Positions 8,314-17,663 of a stretch of 64,000 nt of DNA are shown here, one piece after another. Numbering within the stretch: position 1 is the stretch's first letter; each line of letters begins with the position of its first letter. The DNA comes from Pseudomonas sp. G.S.17 (GTDB lineage: Bacteria > Pseudomonadota > Gammaproteobacteria > Pseudomonadales > Pseudomonadaceae). The stretch lies in NCBI RefSeq assembly GCF_038096165.1, contig NZ_CP151076.1:3283501-3347500 (forward strand), written 5' to 3'. The notes beneath the pieces were generated by a model. It did not search any database, was not told the origin of the DNA, and saw only the letters and a list, made by a program, of their open reading frames with translations. Made by a program: the position numbers and the translations under genes.

Positions 8314-9876
8314 TCAGGCTGGCGCGGACGTACGAATCAGGTGATCAAACGCACTAAGCGATGCTTTGGCGCCCTCGCCCAGAGCAATGATGATCTGCTT
8401 GTAAGGCGTGGTGGTTACGTCGCCGGCAGCGAAGATCCCGGGAATCGAAGTCTCGCCGCGAGAGTCGACAACGATTTCGCCCCGTGGCGACAGCTCGATG
8501 GTGCCCTTGAGCCAATCGGTGTTGGGCAGCAGGCCGATCTGCACGAAAATGCCTTCGAGGGCTACCGCCACTTCTTCGCCATTCAGACGATTCTTGTAAC
8601 GCAGGCCGTTGACCTTCAGCTCGTCGCCAGTCACTTCTGACGTTTGTGCATTGGTGATGACCGTCACGTTCGGCAGGCTGTGCAATTTGCGTTGCAGCAC
8701 TGCGTCGGCGCGCAGTTGCACATCGAATTCCAGCAGCGTGACGTGGCTGACGATACCAGCCAGATCGATTGCCGCTTCCACGCCGGAGTTACCGCCACCA
8801 ATTACCGCAACGCGCTTGCCTTTGAACAGCGGGCCATCGCAGTGCGGGCAATACGCCACGCCCTTGTTGCGGTATTGCTGCTCGCCAGGAACATTCATCT
8901 CCCTCCAGCGTGCGCCGGTTGCCAGAATCACGGTCTTGGTCTTGAGGCTCGCACCGCCAGCAAACTTCACTTCATGCAATCCGCCGTCGGTGCCGGGAAT
9001 CAGCTGCTCGGCGCGTTGCAGGTTCATGATGTCGACTTCGTACTGCTTGACGTGCTCTTCAAGGGCTACGGCGAGTTTCGGGCCTTCGGTGTGTTGCACC
9101 GAGATGAAGTTTTCAATGGCCATGGTGTCCAACACCTGACCGCCAAAACGCTCTGCCGCAACGCCAGTCCGAATGCCTTTGCGGGCTGCGTAAACCGCTG
9201 CCGCCGAACCCGCCGGGCCACCGCCGACAACCAGCACGTCAAAGGCTTCCTTGGCGTTGAGCTTGGCCGCCTGACGATCACCGGCGCCGGTGTCGATCTT
9301 GGCGAGAATTTCTTCCAGGCCCATGCGGCCCTGGCCGAACAACTCACCGTTCAGATAGATGCTCGGCACCGACATGACGTGCCGGTCGGTCACTTCATCC
9401 TGAAACAGCGCGCCGTCGATAGCGACGTGATGCACGTTCGGGTTGAGCACGGCCAGCAGGTTCAGCGCCTGGACGACGTCCGGGCAGTTCTGGCAGGACT
9501 GGGAAAAATAGGTTTCGAACCTGAACTCGCCTTGCAGCGAGCGAGCCTGTTCGATGGCTTCGGCACTGGCTTTGGACGGATAACCGCCGACTTGCAGCAG
9601 CGCCAGTACCAGCGAGGTAAATTCGTGACCCATCGGGATGCCGGCGAAACGCAGGCTGATGTTTTTCCCGGGGCTGTTGAGCGAGAACGACGGAGTGCGC
9701 ACGTCGGTGCCGCTGTCATTAAGGGTGATGTCTTTCGAAACGCTGATCACGTCGTTGAGCAGTGCCAGCATTTCCTGGGATTTCGCGCCGTCATCAAGGG
9801 ACGCGACGATCTCGATCGGTTGTGTGACCCGTTCCAGGTACGACTTCAACTGGGCTTTAAGATTGGCGTCCAACAT
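8314..9876 (-). CDS. ahpF: Alkyl hydroperoxide reductase subunit F
   Basis: FAD-dependent disulfide reductase of 520 residues that recycles oxidised AhpC with NADH/NADPH. The N-terminal tandem thioredoxin-like domain carries the redox pair in [10 protein letters not shown] (near residue 130). The C-terminal thioredoxin-reductase-like part has an FAD site ([10 protein letters not shown], near 215), the active dithiol CPHCDG (near 340), a second nucleotide motif ([10 protein letters not shown]) and the terminal GIFAAGDVT. Start chosen at MLDANLKAQ, as in the family; an ATG five codons upstream lacks a ribosome site. It lies downstream of ahpC with a terminator between them. Confidence 0.95.
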   Translation of the reverse strand: MLDANLKAQLKSYLERVTQPIEIVASLDDGAKSQEMLALLNDVISVSKDITLNDSGTDVRTPSFSLNSPGKNISLRFAGIPMGHEFTSLVLALLQVGGYPSKASAEAIEQARSLQGEFRFETYFSQSCQNCPDVVQALNLLAVLNPNVHHVAIDGALFQDEVTDRHVMSVPSIYLNGELFGQGRMGLEEILAKIDTGAGDRQAAKLNAKEAFDVLVVGGGPAGSAAAVYAARKGIRTGVAAERFGGQVLDTMAIENFISVQHTEGPKLAVALEEHVKQYEVDIMNLQRAEQLIPGTDGGLHEVKFAGGASLKTKTVILATGARWREMNVPGEQQYRNKGVAYCPHCDGPLFKGKRVAVIGGGNSGVEAAIDLAGIVSHVTLLEFDVQLRADAVLQRKLHSLPNVTVITNAQTSEVTGDELKVNGLRYKNRLNGEEVAVALEGIFVQIGLLPNTDWLKGTIELSPRGEIVVDSRGETSIPGIFAAGDVTTTPYKQIIIALGEGAKASLSAFDHLIRTSAPA

Positions 9877-9904
9877 GCGGGCGATTTCCATTTTAAGAGG
9901 GTAG

Positions 9905-9944
9905 AAAAAACAACGCCCAGGCGATGGTCGCCCGGGCGTTTTTT
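9905..9944. terminator. Terminator between ahpC and ahpF
   Basis: Stem ACGCCC-AGGCGA / TCGCC-CGGGCGT flanked by A6 and T6, so it works on both strands. It lies downstream of ahpC and suggests ahpF has its own or read-through transcription. Confidence 0.85.
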
Positions 9945-10000
9945 AGGGGCGATGCGGTTTACGTGCTCAAGAGCTCAAAGCCCCCAGCCGAATCATCGAC

Positions 10001-10564
10001 TTAGATCTTGCCAACCAGGTCCAGGGACGGAGCAAGAGTAGCCTCGCCTTCTTTCCATTTGGCTGGGCAAACTTCGCCTGGGTGGGCAGCTACGTATTGA
10101 GCGGCTTTAACTTTGCGCAGCAGCTCGGTAGCGTCACGGCCAACACCGCCGTCGTTCAGCTCAACAATCTTGATCTGGCCTTCTGGGTTGATCACGAAGG
10201 TGCCACGGTCAGCCAGACCTGCTTCTTCGATCAGAACGTCGAAGTTACGCGACAGCAGGTGAGTCGGGTCGCCGATCAGTGGGTACTGGATCTTGCCAAT
10301 GGCTGGCGAGGTGTTGTGCCATGCAGCGTGTGCGAAATGGGTGTCGGTGGACACGCCGTAGATTTCGACGCCCAGTTTCTTGAACTCGGCGTAGTTGTCA
10401 GCTAGGTCTTCCAGTTCGGTCGGGCATACAAAAGTGAAGTCGGCTGGGTAGAAGAACACGACAGACCACTTGCCTTTAAAGTCAGCTTCAGAGACGTCGA
10501 CGAACGCGCCGTTCTGGAATGCAGTGGCTTTGAACGGTTTTACTTGGCTGTTGATGATAGGCAT
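10001..10564 (-). CDS. ahpC: Alkyl hydroperoxide reductase subunit C (2-Cys peroxiredoxin)
   Basis: Typical AhpC/Prx1 peroxiredoxin of exactly 187 residues that reduces H2O2 and organic peroxides in the cytosol and is re-reduced by AhpF. Peroxidatic Cys47 is in FTFVCPTE and the resolving cysteine near residue 166 is in [15 protein letters not shown] stands eight bases before the ATG. Regulation by OxyR is expected from the family. The 100-base upstream gap holds a perfect 9-bp inverted repeat, listed separately. Confidence 0.96.
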   Translation of the reverse strand: MPIINSQVKPFKATAFQNGAFVDVSEADFKGKWSVVFFYPADFTFVCPTELEDLADNYAEFKKLGVEIYGVSTDTHFAHAAWHNTSPAIGKIQYPLIGDPTHLLSRNFDVLIEEAGLADRGTFVINPEGQIKIVELNDGGVGRDATELLRKVKAAQYVAAHPGEVCPAKWKEGEATLAPSLDLVGKI

Positions 10565-10622
10565 CGGTGAATCTCCTGATGGGTTTTGAATTCGATGAAG
10601 TGGAGCTTACGCACAATCGTTG

Positions 10623-10649
10623 GCATGAGCTCATTGGCAAAGCTCATGC
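10623..10649. promoter_or_regulatory. Perfect inverted repeat upstream of ahpC
   Basis: GCATGAGCT - 9 bases - AGCTCATGC, 59-85 bases before the ahpC start and just beyond the recombinase stop. It could be an operator in the ahpC promoter or, transcribed, a hairpin at the end of the recombinase mRNA, though no T-run follows. It does not match the ATAG-based OxyR pattern as I know it. Confidence 0.5.
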
Positions 10650-10665
10650 TCTTGATTGCTTTTCA

Positions 10666-11619
10666 CTATAAGAGATCTTTATTAATAGACGAAATTTGCA
10701 TGAGGTTTTCTTCCCGGCTGGCGAACGGCGTGGCCTCGAGATAGCGCATGGCCGATTTCATGTCCTTCCAGCCGACATAGCTCATCAGCGACTTGAGGTC
10801 CCAGCCATTGCGATGCGCCCAGGTTGCAAAACCGCGACGCAGAGAATGACTGGTGTACAGCTCGGCCGCGACGCCTGCTCGCTCAAGCGCCTGACGCAAC
10901 ATCGCAATGATGCTGTTGGCGTGCAACGGCTGTTCACTGAGGTTGCCCCAGCGATCAATCCCGCGAAACACCGGGCCGCGCACCAGCGCAGAACAGTTGA
11001 TCCATTCCACGTACGCCTGCACCGGGCAGAGACGCTGCAAGGCCGGTGTCTGGTAGCGCTTGCCCAGATTGTCGCGGTCGCCTTTGCTGCGGGCCAGATA
11101 CAGGGTGATGCCCGAACCCGCTGTCGCCTGCACATCCTGAATCTGTACGCGGCACAGCTCATCGCTGCGAAAGCCGCGCCAGAACCCCAGCAGAATCAGC
11201 GCGCTGTCGCGTCGACAACGCAATAGACGCGGACGATCTCCGTCAGCCAGCGCCTGAATGGCTTGGTTCTCCAGCCATAACGCGACCTGCTCCAGATGCT
11301 GCAACTGCAACGGTTCGGCCTGTTTGTCCTGAGCCGGATGCAAGGCGCGAATGCCTTTCAACACTTTGCGTACCACTGGCGCCTTGGTTGGGTCGGCGAA
11401 GCCCTGGCTGCTATGCCACTGGGCCAGCGCCGAGAGCCGCACTTTGAGCGTGTTGACTGATAGCGAGCCGGCATAGGTCGCCAGGTAGCGAGCCACAGCT
11501 TCGCTGGTGGCAGGCAGGAAACCGCCCCACGTCACTTCAAAATGCTCGATGGCCGCCCGATAGCTACGCCGCGTGTTATCCCGCGTCGCGGCCTCGATAT
11601 AGCGGTCGATGTCGCTCAT
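10666..11619 (-). CDS. Tyrosine recombinase (XerC/D-like site-specific integrase)
   Basis: 317 residues. Phage-integrase fold with an N-terminal SAM-like core-binding domain (about 1-95) and a C-terminal catalytic domain. The catalytic set is visible: R151 (GFRSDEL), K179 (RSKGD), H258 and R261 (SHSLRRG), W284 in the His/Trp position (YVGWKD) and nucleophile Y293 (AMRYLEA). All are present, so it is probably active. It is divergent from the KfrA-like gene with a palindrome-rich 172-base gap. No flanking att duplication or cargo genes are seen, so it looks like a resident recombinase rather than part of an integrated element. Confidence 0.88.
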   Translation of the reverse strand: MSDIDRYIEAATRDNTRRSYRAAIEHFEVTWGGFLPATSEAVARYLATYAGSLSVNTLKVRLSALAQWHSSQGFADPTKAPVVRKVLKGIRALHPAQDKQAEPLQLQHLEQVALWLENQAIQALADGDRPRLLRCRRDSALILLGFWRGFRSDELCRVQIQDVQATAGSGITLYLARSKGDRDNLGKRYQTPALQRLCPVQAYVEWINCSALVRGPVFRGIDRWGNLSEQPLHANSIIAMLRQALERAGVAAELYTSHSLRRGFATWAHRNGWDLKSLMSYVGWKDMKSAMRYLEATPFASREENLMQISSINKDLL

Positions 11620-11676
11620 TACCGGCTCCCTTGCGTACTGGATTCAAGCGCCTTAACGCTAAATCAGGTGCTGACG

Positions 11677-11699
11677 CGGGATAATACGCCATTATCCCG
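11677..11699. promoter_or_regulatory. Perfect palindrome in recombinase/KfrA-like divergent promoter
   Basis: CGGGATAAT - ACGCC - ATTATCCCG, 9-bp arms, 58 bases upstream of the recombinase start. It is a strong candidate operator or recombination core in the shared promoter gap. Confidence 0.6.
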
Positions 11700-11742
11700 T
11701 GCTGTAATCAGGCAAATTATCAAATTCCTGAGAGCTGATATA

Positions 11743-11765
11743 GTATGTAATTACAGGATACATAC
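11743..11765. promoter_or_regulatory. Inverted repeat, candidate autoregulatory operator of KfrA-like protein
   Basis: GTATGTA - 9 bases - TACATAC, immediately upstream of the KfrA-like gene. A half-site-like AGTACGTAATCG follows. KfrA proteins of plasmids repress their own promoters at inverted repeats, so this is the likely site, by inference. Confidence 0.5.
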
Positions 11766-11791
11766 CACAGTACGTAATCGTAGGAGGCTAC

Positions 11792-12802
11792 ATGGCTCGC
11801 GGCGGAGTAAACAAGGCAACAGTGCAGACGGCGCGCCTGGCGCTTATCGCCCGAGGCGAGCATCCCAGCATCGATGCAGTACGCATAGAAATGGGCAATA
11901 CCGGTTCGAAAACCACTATTCATCGGTATCTGAAAGAACTGGATGAAACCGATTTGCGCCGTGGTGCGCCTCAAGAAGCGATTGGCGATGAGCTGACCGA
12001 ACTGGTCGCCCGCCTCGCGCAGCGACTGCAGGAACAGGCGCAGGAACGTATCGATCAGGCCCAATCAGCCTTCGATACGCGGCAACAGGCATTGCAGGAG
12101 GAACTGGATACAACCAGAAAGGAGCTGAACGAGCTGGATCAGCGTTGCGCCGATCAGGCTCAAATGATCGATCAGCAAACCGCTGCATTGCTCGACACGC
12201 GCGAGCAATTACAGGCCCAGCAAACCGACAATGCGCGGCTTCAGCAAGCCAGCCAGGACATGGCGACGCGACTTGAAGACAAGGATGGCCAAATCCGCTC
12301 GCTGGAAGAAAAGCACCTGCACGCCCGCGATGCTCTTGAGCACTACCGTAATTCAGTGAAGGAACAGCGTGATCAGGAGCAGCGACGTCACGAAGGCCAG
12401 GTACAGCAAGTACAAATGGAGTTGCGCCAGGCCCAGCAAAGCGCGCTGATTCGACAGGAGGAAATCACTCAGCTCAATCGCGCCAACGAGCGGTTGCTTA
12501 CTGAAAGCCGCAGCGCGTCTCGCGAACTGGACATGCATAAGGATCAACTGGCCAGACTGACCCTTCAGGCCAGCAGTTCGGTCGAGCAACTGCAACAAGC
12601 GCAGACCCAGCGGGCGCTGCTGGAAGAGCGGCTGCGTACCAGCCATGAGGAAGTCAGTGAACTGAAACAGCGCCTGACCGATCAAGAGCAACAAGGCCGG
12701 GTACTGGAGTTGATTCTGATCAAAACCGAGCTGGCGCTGGATAATCTGCGCAAGGATCTGCCATCAACTGAAGAAGAAGCCCCGCCGCCAGCTCAGACGT
12801 GA
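11792..12802 (+). CDS. KfrA-type DNA-binding coiled-coil protein
   Basis: 336 residues. Residues 1-65 match the KfrA N-terminal DNA-binding region (GVNKATVQTARLALIARG, helix-turn-helix through TGSKTTIHRYLKEL). From about 70 to 320 the protein is a continuous Gln/Glu/Arg-rich coiled coil with few helix breakers, and it ends in a short proline tail. AGGAGG stands five bases before the ATG. Plasmid KfrA proteins are autorepressors that form scaffolds around the segregation machinery; here the gene is chromosomal and faces a tyrosine recombinase. Its 3' end overlaps the convergent kinase gene by 10 bases. Confidence 0.82.
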   Translation: MARGGVNKATVQTARLALIARGEHPSIDAVRIEMGNTGSKTTIHRYLKELDETDLRRGAPQEAIGDELTELVARLAQRLQEQAQERIDQAQSAFDTRQQALQEELDTTRKELNELDQRCADQAQMIDQQTAALLDTREQLQAQQTDNARLQQASQDMATRLEDKDGQIRSLEEKHLHARDALEHYRNSVKEQRDQEQRRHEGQVQQVQMELRQAQQSALIRQEEITQLNRANERLLTESRSASRELDMHKDQLARLTLQASSSVEQLQQAQTQRALLEERLRTSHEEVSELKQRLTDQEQQGRVLELILIKTELALDNLRKDLPSTEEEAPPPAQT

Positions 12803-14520
12803 ACCGGCTCGCGTCCTTCGATCATTTTCCGAACGCGCAGTGCAAGCTCATCGACACTAAATGGCTTGGCCAACATGTCCATCCCCGAGTCGAGGAAGTC
12901 ACTGCGGTTCTCAGCACTGGGCGCGTAGCCGGTAATGAACAGCACTTGCAATGCAGGACGTTGCTGGCGAGCGATCTCGGCAAGCTGTCGGCCATTCATG
13001 CCAGGCAAGCCCACATCGGTGACAAGCAGATCAATACGCTCGGCACCTTGCAACATGGGCAGCGCCGCCCTGGCATCACTCGCCTCAAGGGTTGAATAAC
13101 CCAGCTCGCGCAACACATCAATCACCAGCATCCTGACAGCATCTTCGTCTTCAACGACCAGCACGCGCTCGCCCTCTGCCGCTCGGGGCGAATGGGCGCC
13201 ACCCGCGCCTGCCACATCCCGCACAGCTTCCTTGACCTGGCATGGCAGATACAGATCGATGCTCGTACCCTGCCCCTCAACGCTTTCAATTTGCACGTGG
13301 CCGCCGGCTTGCTTGATAAAGCCATAAACCATGGACAAGCCGAGGCCGGTGCCCTGCCCGATGGGTTTGGTGGTGAAGAAGGGATCAAAAGCCCGCTCGA
13401 TAACGTCTGCAGACATCCCGCAGCCAGTGTCTTCGATGCTTAGTTGCACGTACTCGCCAGGACTGACCACGCCCCGCGGGGAGCGAATGTCGACGTTGCG
13501 ACTGCGCACGATCAATTGACCGCCTTCGGGCATCGCATCCCTGGCGTTGATGACCAGGTTCAACAGCGCGTTTTCCAACTGATGCTCATCGGTATGCGTT
13601 TGCCGCAGGTCGCGGTCCAGGTCAACACATAACTCGATGCTTTCCCCGGTGGTGCGGCGCAACAGTTCTTCCATGGACGTCACCATGTGGTTGACGTCTA
13701 CGTTGCGGTTATTCAGTGATTGGCGGCGTGCGAAGGCCAGCAGCCGGTGCGTCAACGCAGCGGCGCGATTGGCGGAAGTCACCGCCACCTGAATATACCG
13801 GTCGATCTCACCGACACGTCCAGCGGCTATTCGACGCTGGATCAGGTCCAGAGCGCCCAATACGCCCGTGAGCATATTGTTGAAATCATGGGCGATACCG
13901 CCAGTCAGCTGGCCGATGGCATCCATTTTTTGCGCGTGACGCAACGCTTCCTGAGCCTGCTCACGCTCTGCCATCTCTCTTTGCAACAGTTCGTTGGTGG
14001 TGGCCAGTTCGCGAGTCCGCTCGGCAACCCGGCGCTCGAGACTTTCATTCAGTTCGCGTAAAGCTTCTTCAGCATTCACCTGAGCAGTGATGTCGGTATT
14101 GGTCCCCAGCCAGTGGGTGATATGACCTTGCTCATCACGCATGGGCAATGCACGGGACAGAAACCAGTTGTAGGTGCCATCTTTGCCCAGCAGCGGAAAG
14201 GTGTCTTCCCAGATCGAGCCGGTAGCAAAGCAATGCGCCGACCGGGTCGTGACGCGCTCCACATGATCGGGATGATGCACCGACCGCCAACCCAGCGCCT
14301 GCATGGCTTCAAGGGATGAGCCAGTGTAGGTATACCAGCGTTCGTTGTACCAATAGACATTGCCCGCCGAATCAGCGGTCCATGCCAGCTGACTCATGTT
14401 GTCAGCCAGCGTCCGGAATTGTCGTTCGCTTTCACGCAACGCATCGATCTTGCGCATAGAGTCTTCGTCTTGCTCGGCAGGGTGCAGTGGCAGTACTGCC
14501 CAAGGGTTATTTCTGCTCAA
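12793..14520 (-). CDS. PAS hybrid sensor histidine kinase
   Basis: 575 residues, soluble with no membrane helix. The order is a PAS/PAC domain (about 32-150, WYNERWYTYTG and GTNTDITAQ), a coiled coil, HisKA with the H-box GGIAHDFNN (near 215), HATPase_c with N-box LLNLVINARDAMPEGG and G-boxes (DTGCGM, GQGTGLGLSM), then a receiver domain with acceptor Asp in LVTDVGLPGMNG and Lys in AKPFS. It probably senses a cytosolic cue and autophosphorylates. Start taken at TTG 14520 because GGAAGGA precedes it; an ATG at 14457 is the alternative. No output regulator is adjacent. Confidence 0.88.
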   Translation of the reverse strand: MSRNNPWAVLPLHPAEQDEDSMRKIDALRESERQFRTLADNMSQLAWTADSAGNVYWYNERWYTYTGSSLEAMQALGWRSVHHPDHVERVTTRSAHCFATGSIWEDTFPLLGKDGTYNWFLSRALPMRDEQGHITHWLGTNTDITAQVNAEEALRELNESLERRVAERTRELATTNELLQREMAEREQAQEALRHAQKMDAIGQLTGGIAHDFNNMLTGVLGALDLIQRRIAAGRVGEIDRYIQVAVTSANRAAALTHRLLAFARRQSLNNRNVDVNHMVTSMEELLRRTTGESIELCVDLDRDLRQTHTDEHQLENALLNLVINARDAMPEGGQLIVRSRNVDIRSPRGVVSPGEYVQLSIEDTGCGMSADVIERAFDPFFTTKPIGQGTGLGLSMVYGFIKQAGGHVQIESVEGQGTSIDLYLPCQVKEAVRDVAGAGGAHSPRAAEGERVLVVEDEDAVRMLVIDVLRELGYSTLEASDARAALPMLQGAERIDLLVTDVGLPGMNGRQLAEIARQQRPALQVLFITGYAPSAENRSDFLDSGMDMLAKPFSVDELALRVRKMIEGREPVHV

Positions 14521-14594
14521 TGGCTGGGTCCTTCCACAAATATAGGGTGTTCCCGAGTTTCCTCCTGAATCTCGGGTTAGCGCGTTCGCGTTAA

Positions 14595-15962
14595 TCAGGC
14601 TTGCTTGGGGGCGACCGGAGTACGCATCGTCACAAACTCTTCAGCCAGTGTCGGATGTACGCCAATGGTGTCATCGAAAATGCGCTTGGTCGCGCCAGCT
14701 TTCAGCGCGATTGCCAGACTCTGGACAATTTCACCGGCATCCGGACCCACCATATGGCAGCCCAGAACCTTGTCGGTAGTGGCATCCACCACCAGTTTCA
14801 TCAGGGTGCGTTCTTGATTGTCGGTCAGGGTCAGCTTCATCGGCCGGAAGCGGCTTTCGAAGATCTGCACCTCGTGACCGGCCTTGCGCGCTTCTTCTTC
14901 GCTGAGGCCCACCGTACCGATGTTCGGCAGGCTGAATACCGCGGTCGGAATATGTGAGTAATCCACCGGCCGATATTGATCAGGTTGAAACAGGCGCCGC
15001 GCCACGGCCATGCCTTCAGCCAGTGCAACTGGCGTGAGCTGCACACGACCGATCACATCGCCAATCGCCAGGATCGAGGGCTCGCTGGTCTGATAGTTTT
15101 CGTCCACATCGACAAAGCCGTCTTTGTTGAGCTTGACGTCTACTGTTTCCAGGCCAAGGTTGTCGAGCATCGGCCGGCGGCCAGTGGCATAGAACACGCA
15201 ATCGGTGTTCAACGAACTGCCATCTTCAAGATGCGCTTGGAGAGTGCCATCGGCCAGTTTTTCGATACGCTCGATATTCGAGTTGAAACGGACCTTCATG
15301 CCGCGCTTGGTCAGCTCTTCATGCAGGTGTGTACGCACGCTGCCATCGAAGCCACGCAGGAACAGCTCACCGCGATACATCAGCGTGGTGTCGGCGCCCA
15401 GACCATGGAAAATCGAAGCGAATTCCACCGCAATGTAACCACCACCGACAACGACGATGCGCTTGGGCAGTTCTTTTAGAAAAAAGGCTTCATTGGAATT
15501 GATTGCGTGCTCGCGGCCTGGAATGTCGGGCATTTGCGGCCAGCCGCCGGTGGCGATGAGGATATGTTCGGCGCTGTAGGTCTGACCGTTGATCGACACC
15601 TGGTTCGGGCCGGTCAGCTTTGCATGGCCTTCAAGCAGCGTCACGCCGCTGTTGACCAGCAGATTGCGATAGATGCCGTTGAGGTGATGGATTTGCTTGT
15701 CTTTATTGGCGATCAGTGTGGACCAGTTGAAGCCCGGCTCACCGCTGGTCCAGCCAAAGCTCTTGGCTTGTTCGAAATCTTCCGCGTAATGGGCGCCGTA
15801 GACCAGAAATTTCTTGGGCACGCAGCCGACATTGACACAGGTACCGCCCAGATAACGGCTTTCGGCAACCGCAACGCGGGCTCCAAATCCTGCCGCAAAA
15901 CGCCCGGCACGTACGCCGCCGGAGCCTGCGCCAATTACAAAGAGGTCGAAATCGTAAGCCAT
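14595..15962 (-). CDS. gor: Glutathione-disulfide reductase
   Basis: FAD/NADPH oxidoreductase of 455 residues keeping cytosolic glutathione reduced. FAD motif [10 protein letters not shown] (11-20), redox dithiol C42/C47 in [18 protein letters not shown] motif [10 protein letters not shown], and the C-terminal dimer-interface catalytic pair HPTLAEE that supplies His and Glu to the partner subunit. AGGAG precedes the ATG. The gor-galU order is conserved in Pseudomonas as I recall it. Confidence 0.95.
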   Translation of the reverse strand: MAYDFDLFVIGAGSGGVRAGRFAAGFGARVAVAESRYLGGTCVNVGCVPKKFLVYGAHYAEDFEQAKSFGWTSGEPGFNWSTLIANKDKQIHHLNGIYRNLLVNSGVTLLEGHAKLTGPNQVSINGQTYSAEHILIATGGWPQMPDIPGREHAINSNEAFFLKELPKRIVVVGGGYIAVEFASIFHGLGADTTLMYRGELFLRGFDGSVRTHLHEELTKRGMKVRFNSNIERIEKLADGTLQAHLEDGSSLNTDCVFYATGRRPMLDNLGLETVDVKLNKDGFVDVDENYQTSEPSILAIGDVIGRVQLTPVALAEGMAVARRLFQPDQYRPVDYSHIPTAVFSLPNIGTVGLSEEEARKAGHEVQIFESRFRPMKLTLTDNQERTLMKLVVDATTDKVLGCHMVGPDAGEIVQSLAIALKAGATKRIFDDTIGVHPTLAEEFVTMRTPVAPKQA

Positions 15963-16018
15963 GTGAGTCTCCTGAACAGAGCGACAGCATAACCGCTTAG
16001 CGTTCAGTCAGAAACGAC

Positions 16019-16040
16019 AAAGCCACCCGAAGGTGGCTTT
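16019..16040. terminator. Hairpin between galU and gor
   Basis: AAAGCCACC-CGAA-GGTGGCTTT, 9-bp perfect stem with a tetraloop. On the minus strand it is followed by a T-containing tail, so it probably ends galU. Confidence 0.75.
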
Positions 16041-16074
16041 GTCCTACAAGAAAGTCTGAAAGGATCTCAGAGCT

Positions 16075-16908
16075 TTAGCTGCCTTTCTTGTAGAAATGCT
16101 CGAAACAGAAGTTGGTTGCTTCGATGTAACCTTCAGCGCCGCCGCAGTCGAAGCGAGTACCTTTGAACTTGTAAGCCAGCACGTTACCTTCGGCAGCCTG
16201 CTTCATCAGGGCGTCGGTAATCTGGATTTCACCGCCTTTGCCCGGCTCGGTCGCTTCGATTTTTTCGAAGATGTCCGGCGTCAGAATGTAACGACCGATG
16301 ATCGCCAGGTTGGATGGCGCATCTTCTGGTTTCGGCTTTTCCACCATGTCCGTCACACGGAACAGACCGGGCTTGATTTCTTCACCGGCAATAACCCCGT
16401 ATTTCTGGGTTTCGCTCGGATCAACTTCCTGGATGGCAACGATCGAGCAGCCATAGTGCTTGTGCAGCTTGACCATCTGGGCCAGTACACCCTCGCCGTC
16501 GAGGTTCACACACAAGTCATCGGCCAGGACCACGGCGAATGCTTCATTACCGATCAGCGGGCGACCGCTGAGGATCGCGTGACCCAGACCTTTCATTTCG
16601 GTCTGGCGAGTGTAGGAAAAGCTGCACTCGTCGATCAGGCGGCGAATACCGACCAGGTATTTTTCCTTGTCGGTGCCTTTGATTTGATTTTCCAGCTCAT
16701 AGCTGATGTCGAAATGGTCTTCAAGAGCACGTTTGCCACGACCAGTGACGATGGAGATTTCATTCAGACCCGCATCAAGTGCTTCTTCCACGCCGTATTG
16801 GATCAGTGGCTTGTTGACCACCGGCAGCATTTCCTTGGGCATGGCTTTGGTCGCTGGCAAAAAGCGAGTGCCGTAACCGGCTGCTGGGAACAAGCATTTT
16901 TTGATCAT
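16075..16908 (-). CDS. galU: UTP-glucose-1-phosphate uridylyltransferase
   Basis: 277 residues, making UDP-glucose for LPS, exopolysaccharide and trehalose-related metabolism. The nucleotidyltransferase signature GYGTRFLPATKAMPKEMLP is at residues 12-30, a metal-binding VVLADDL near 128, and GGEIQITDAL near 227. AAGGA precedes the ATG. Just upstream on the same strand is the decayed end of a ugd gene, whose product would oxidise this enzyme's UDP-glucose. Confidence 0.95.
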   Translation of the reverse strand: MIKKCLFPAAGYGTRFLPATKAMPKEMLPVVNKPLIQYGVEEALDAGLNEISIVTGRGKRALEDHFDISYELENQIKGTDKEKYLVGIRRLIDECSFSYTRQTEMKGLGHAILSGRPLIGNEAFAVVLADDLCVNLDGEGVLAQMVKLHKHYGCSIVAIQEVDPSETQKYGVIAGEEIKPGLFRVTDMVEKPKPEDAPSNLAIIGRYILTPDIFEKIEATEPGKGGEIQITDALMKQAAEGNVLAYKFKGTRFDCGGAEGYIEATNFCFEHFYKKGS

Positions 16909-16968
16909 AAGAGTCCTTGATAAGGGCTGTGGGTGTTTGCGGCGCAGTCTAATCAGGCGGAGGTCACC

Positions 16969-17325
16969 TTACAATGCCCCGCCGCTGGCCGTTCCGATGC
17001 CATGGTAGAGGAATCCCTGAGCAGATAGTTCCGCAAAATCATAGATATTGCGACCATCGAACAGCACCAGCATACGCGTCAAACCTCGTATCCGGGCTGA
17101 ATCTGGCTGGCGAAACTGCTTCAGATCGACGGCCAGAACAACTTCATCCGCGCCTTCTACACGACTGTACAACGACCCGTGCAAGCGTAGCTGAAGCGTC
17201 TGGATTGCGTAGGAATATTGCGCTGCAAAAAATCGCGCGGTCTCGCCATCACCGCGAGCCCAGGCTTTGAGCTCGAACCGGTTGCGACCCGTTGACGCGG
17301 GGGCGACAGCCAGATAGCAGGCGCT
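16969..17325 (-). pseudogene. ugd: Remnant of UDP-glucose 6-dehydrogenase, C-terminal domain
   Basis: An open frame without a credible start (stop codon at 17326-17328, no ATG) encodes a run matching the UDP-glucose dehydrogenase C-terminal UDP-binding domain: SRVEGADEVVLAVDLKQFR, then LFDGRNIYDFAELSAQGF and YHGIG, the usual end of the protein. The N-terminal NAD domain and the catalytic cysteine region are absent; upstream sequence degenerates. The intact gene lies beside galU in P. aeruginosa as I recall, so this is probably a deletion remnant that left the last about 90 codons. Confidence 0.75.
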
Positions 17326-17367
17326 TTATCATGCGCGGCTTGAACACTACTGAACGAGGCAATTTCG

Positions 17368-17556
17368 ATGTCGGACGTAAAAAGCGTAAACGGGTATCTG
17401 ATCAAAAAACTTGAAGATGGCCAATGGTGGGTAACCGCCGCCGACGGCGAGTCGATTGCCGGGCCATTCGCCACTGAGAGCGCAGCCATTGAGGTGGCGG
17501 CGGTCTTGCAGGATCAGCCCAAGGCCGCACGTCGTCGGTCCAGCAGTAAACCTTGA
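17368..17556 (+). CDS. Conserved small hypothetical protein
   Basis: 62 residues: a compact first part (SVNGYLIKKLEDGQWWVTAADGESIAGPF) that looks like a small beta fold, a short helix (TESAAIEVAAVLQ) and a basic tail (KAARRRSSSKP). GAGG lies about 10 bases before the ATG. No membrane segment. Function not recognised. Confidence 0.65.
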   Translation: MSDVKSVNGYLIKKLEDGQWWVTAADGESIAGPFATESAAIEVAAVLQDQPKAARRRSSSKP

Positions 17557-17663
17557 TCGCGCCTTGATCGCCTCGATTTTAAGGTTATCCAAATGATGTC
17601 GGAACGATGGCATATTCGCTGTGTCGAACCTGCGAACCGCAACTTTTCCCTCTTAGCCTTACC

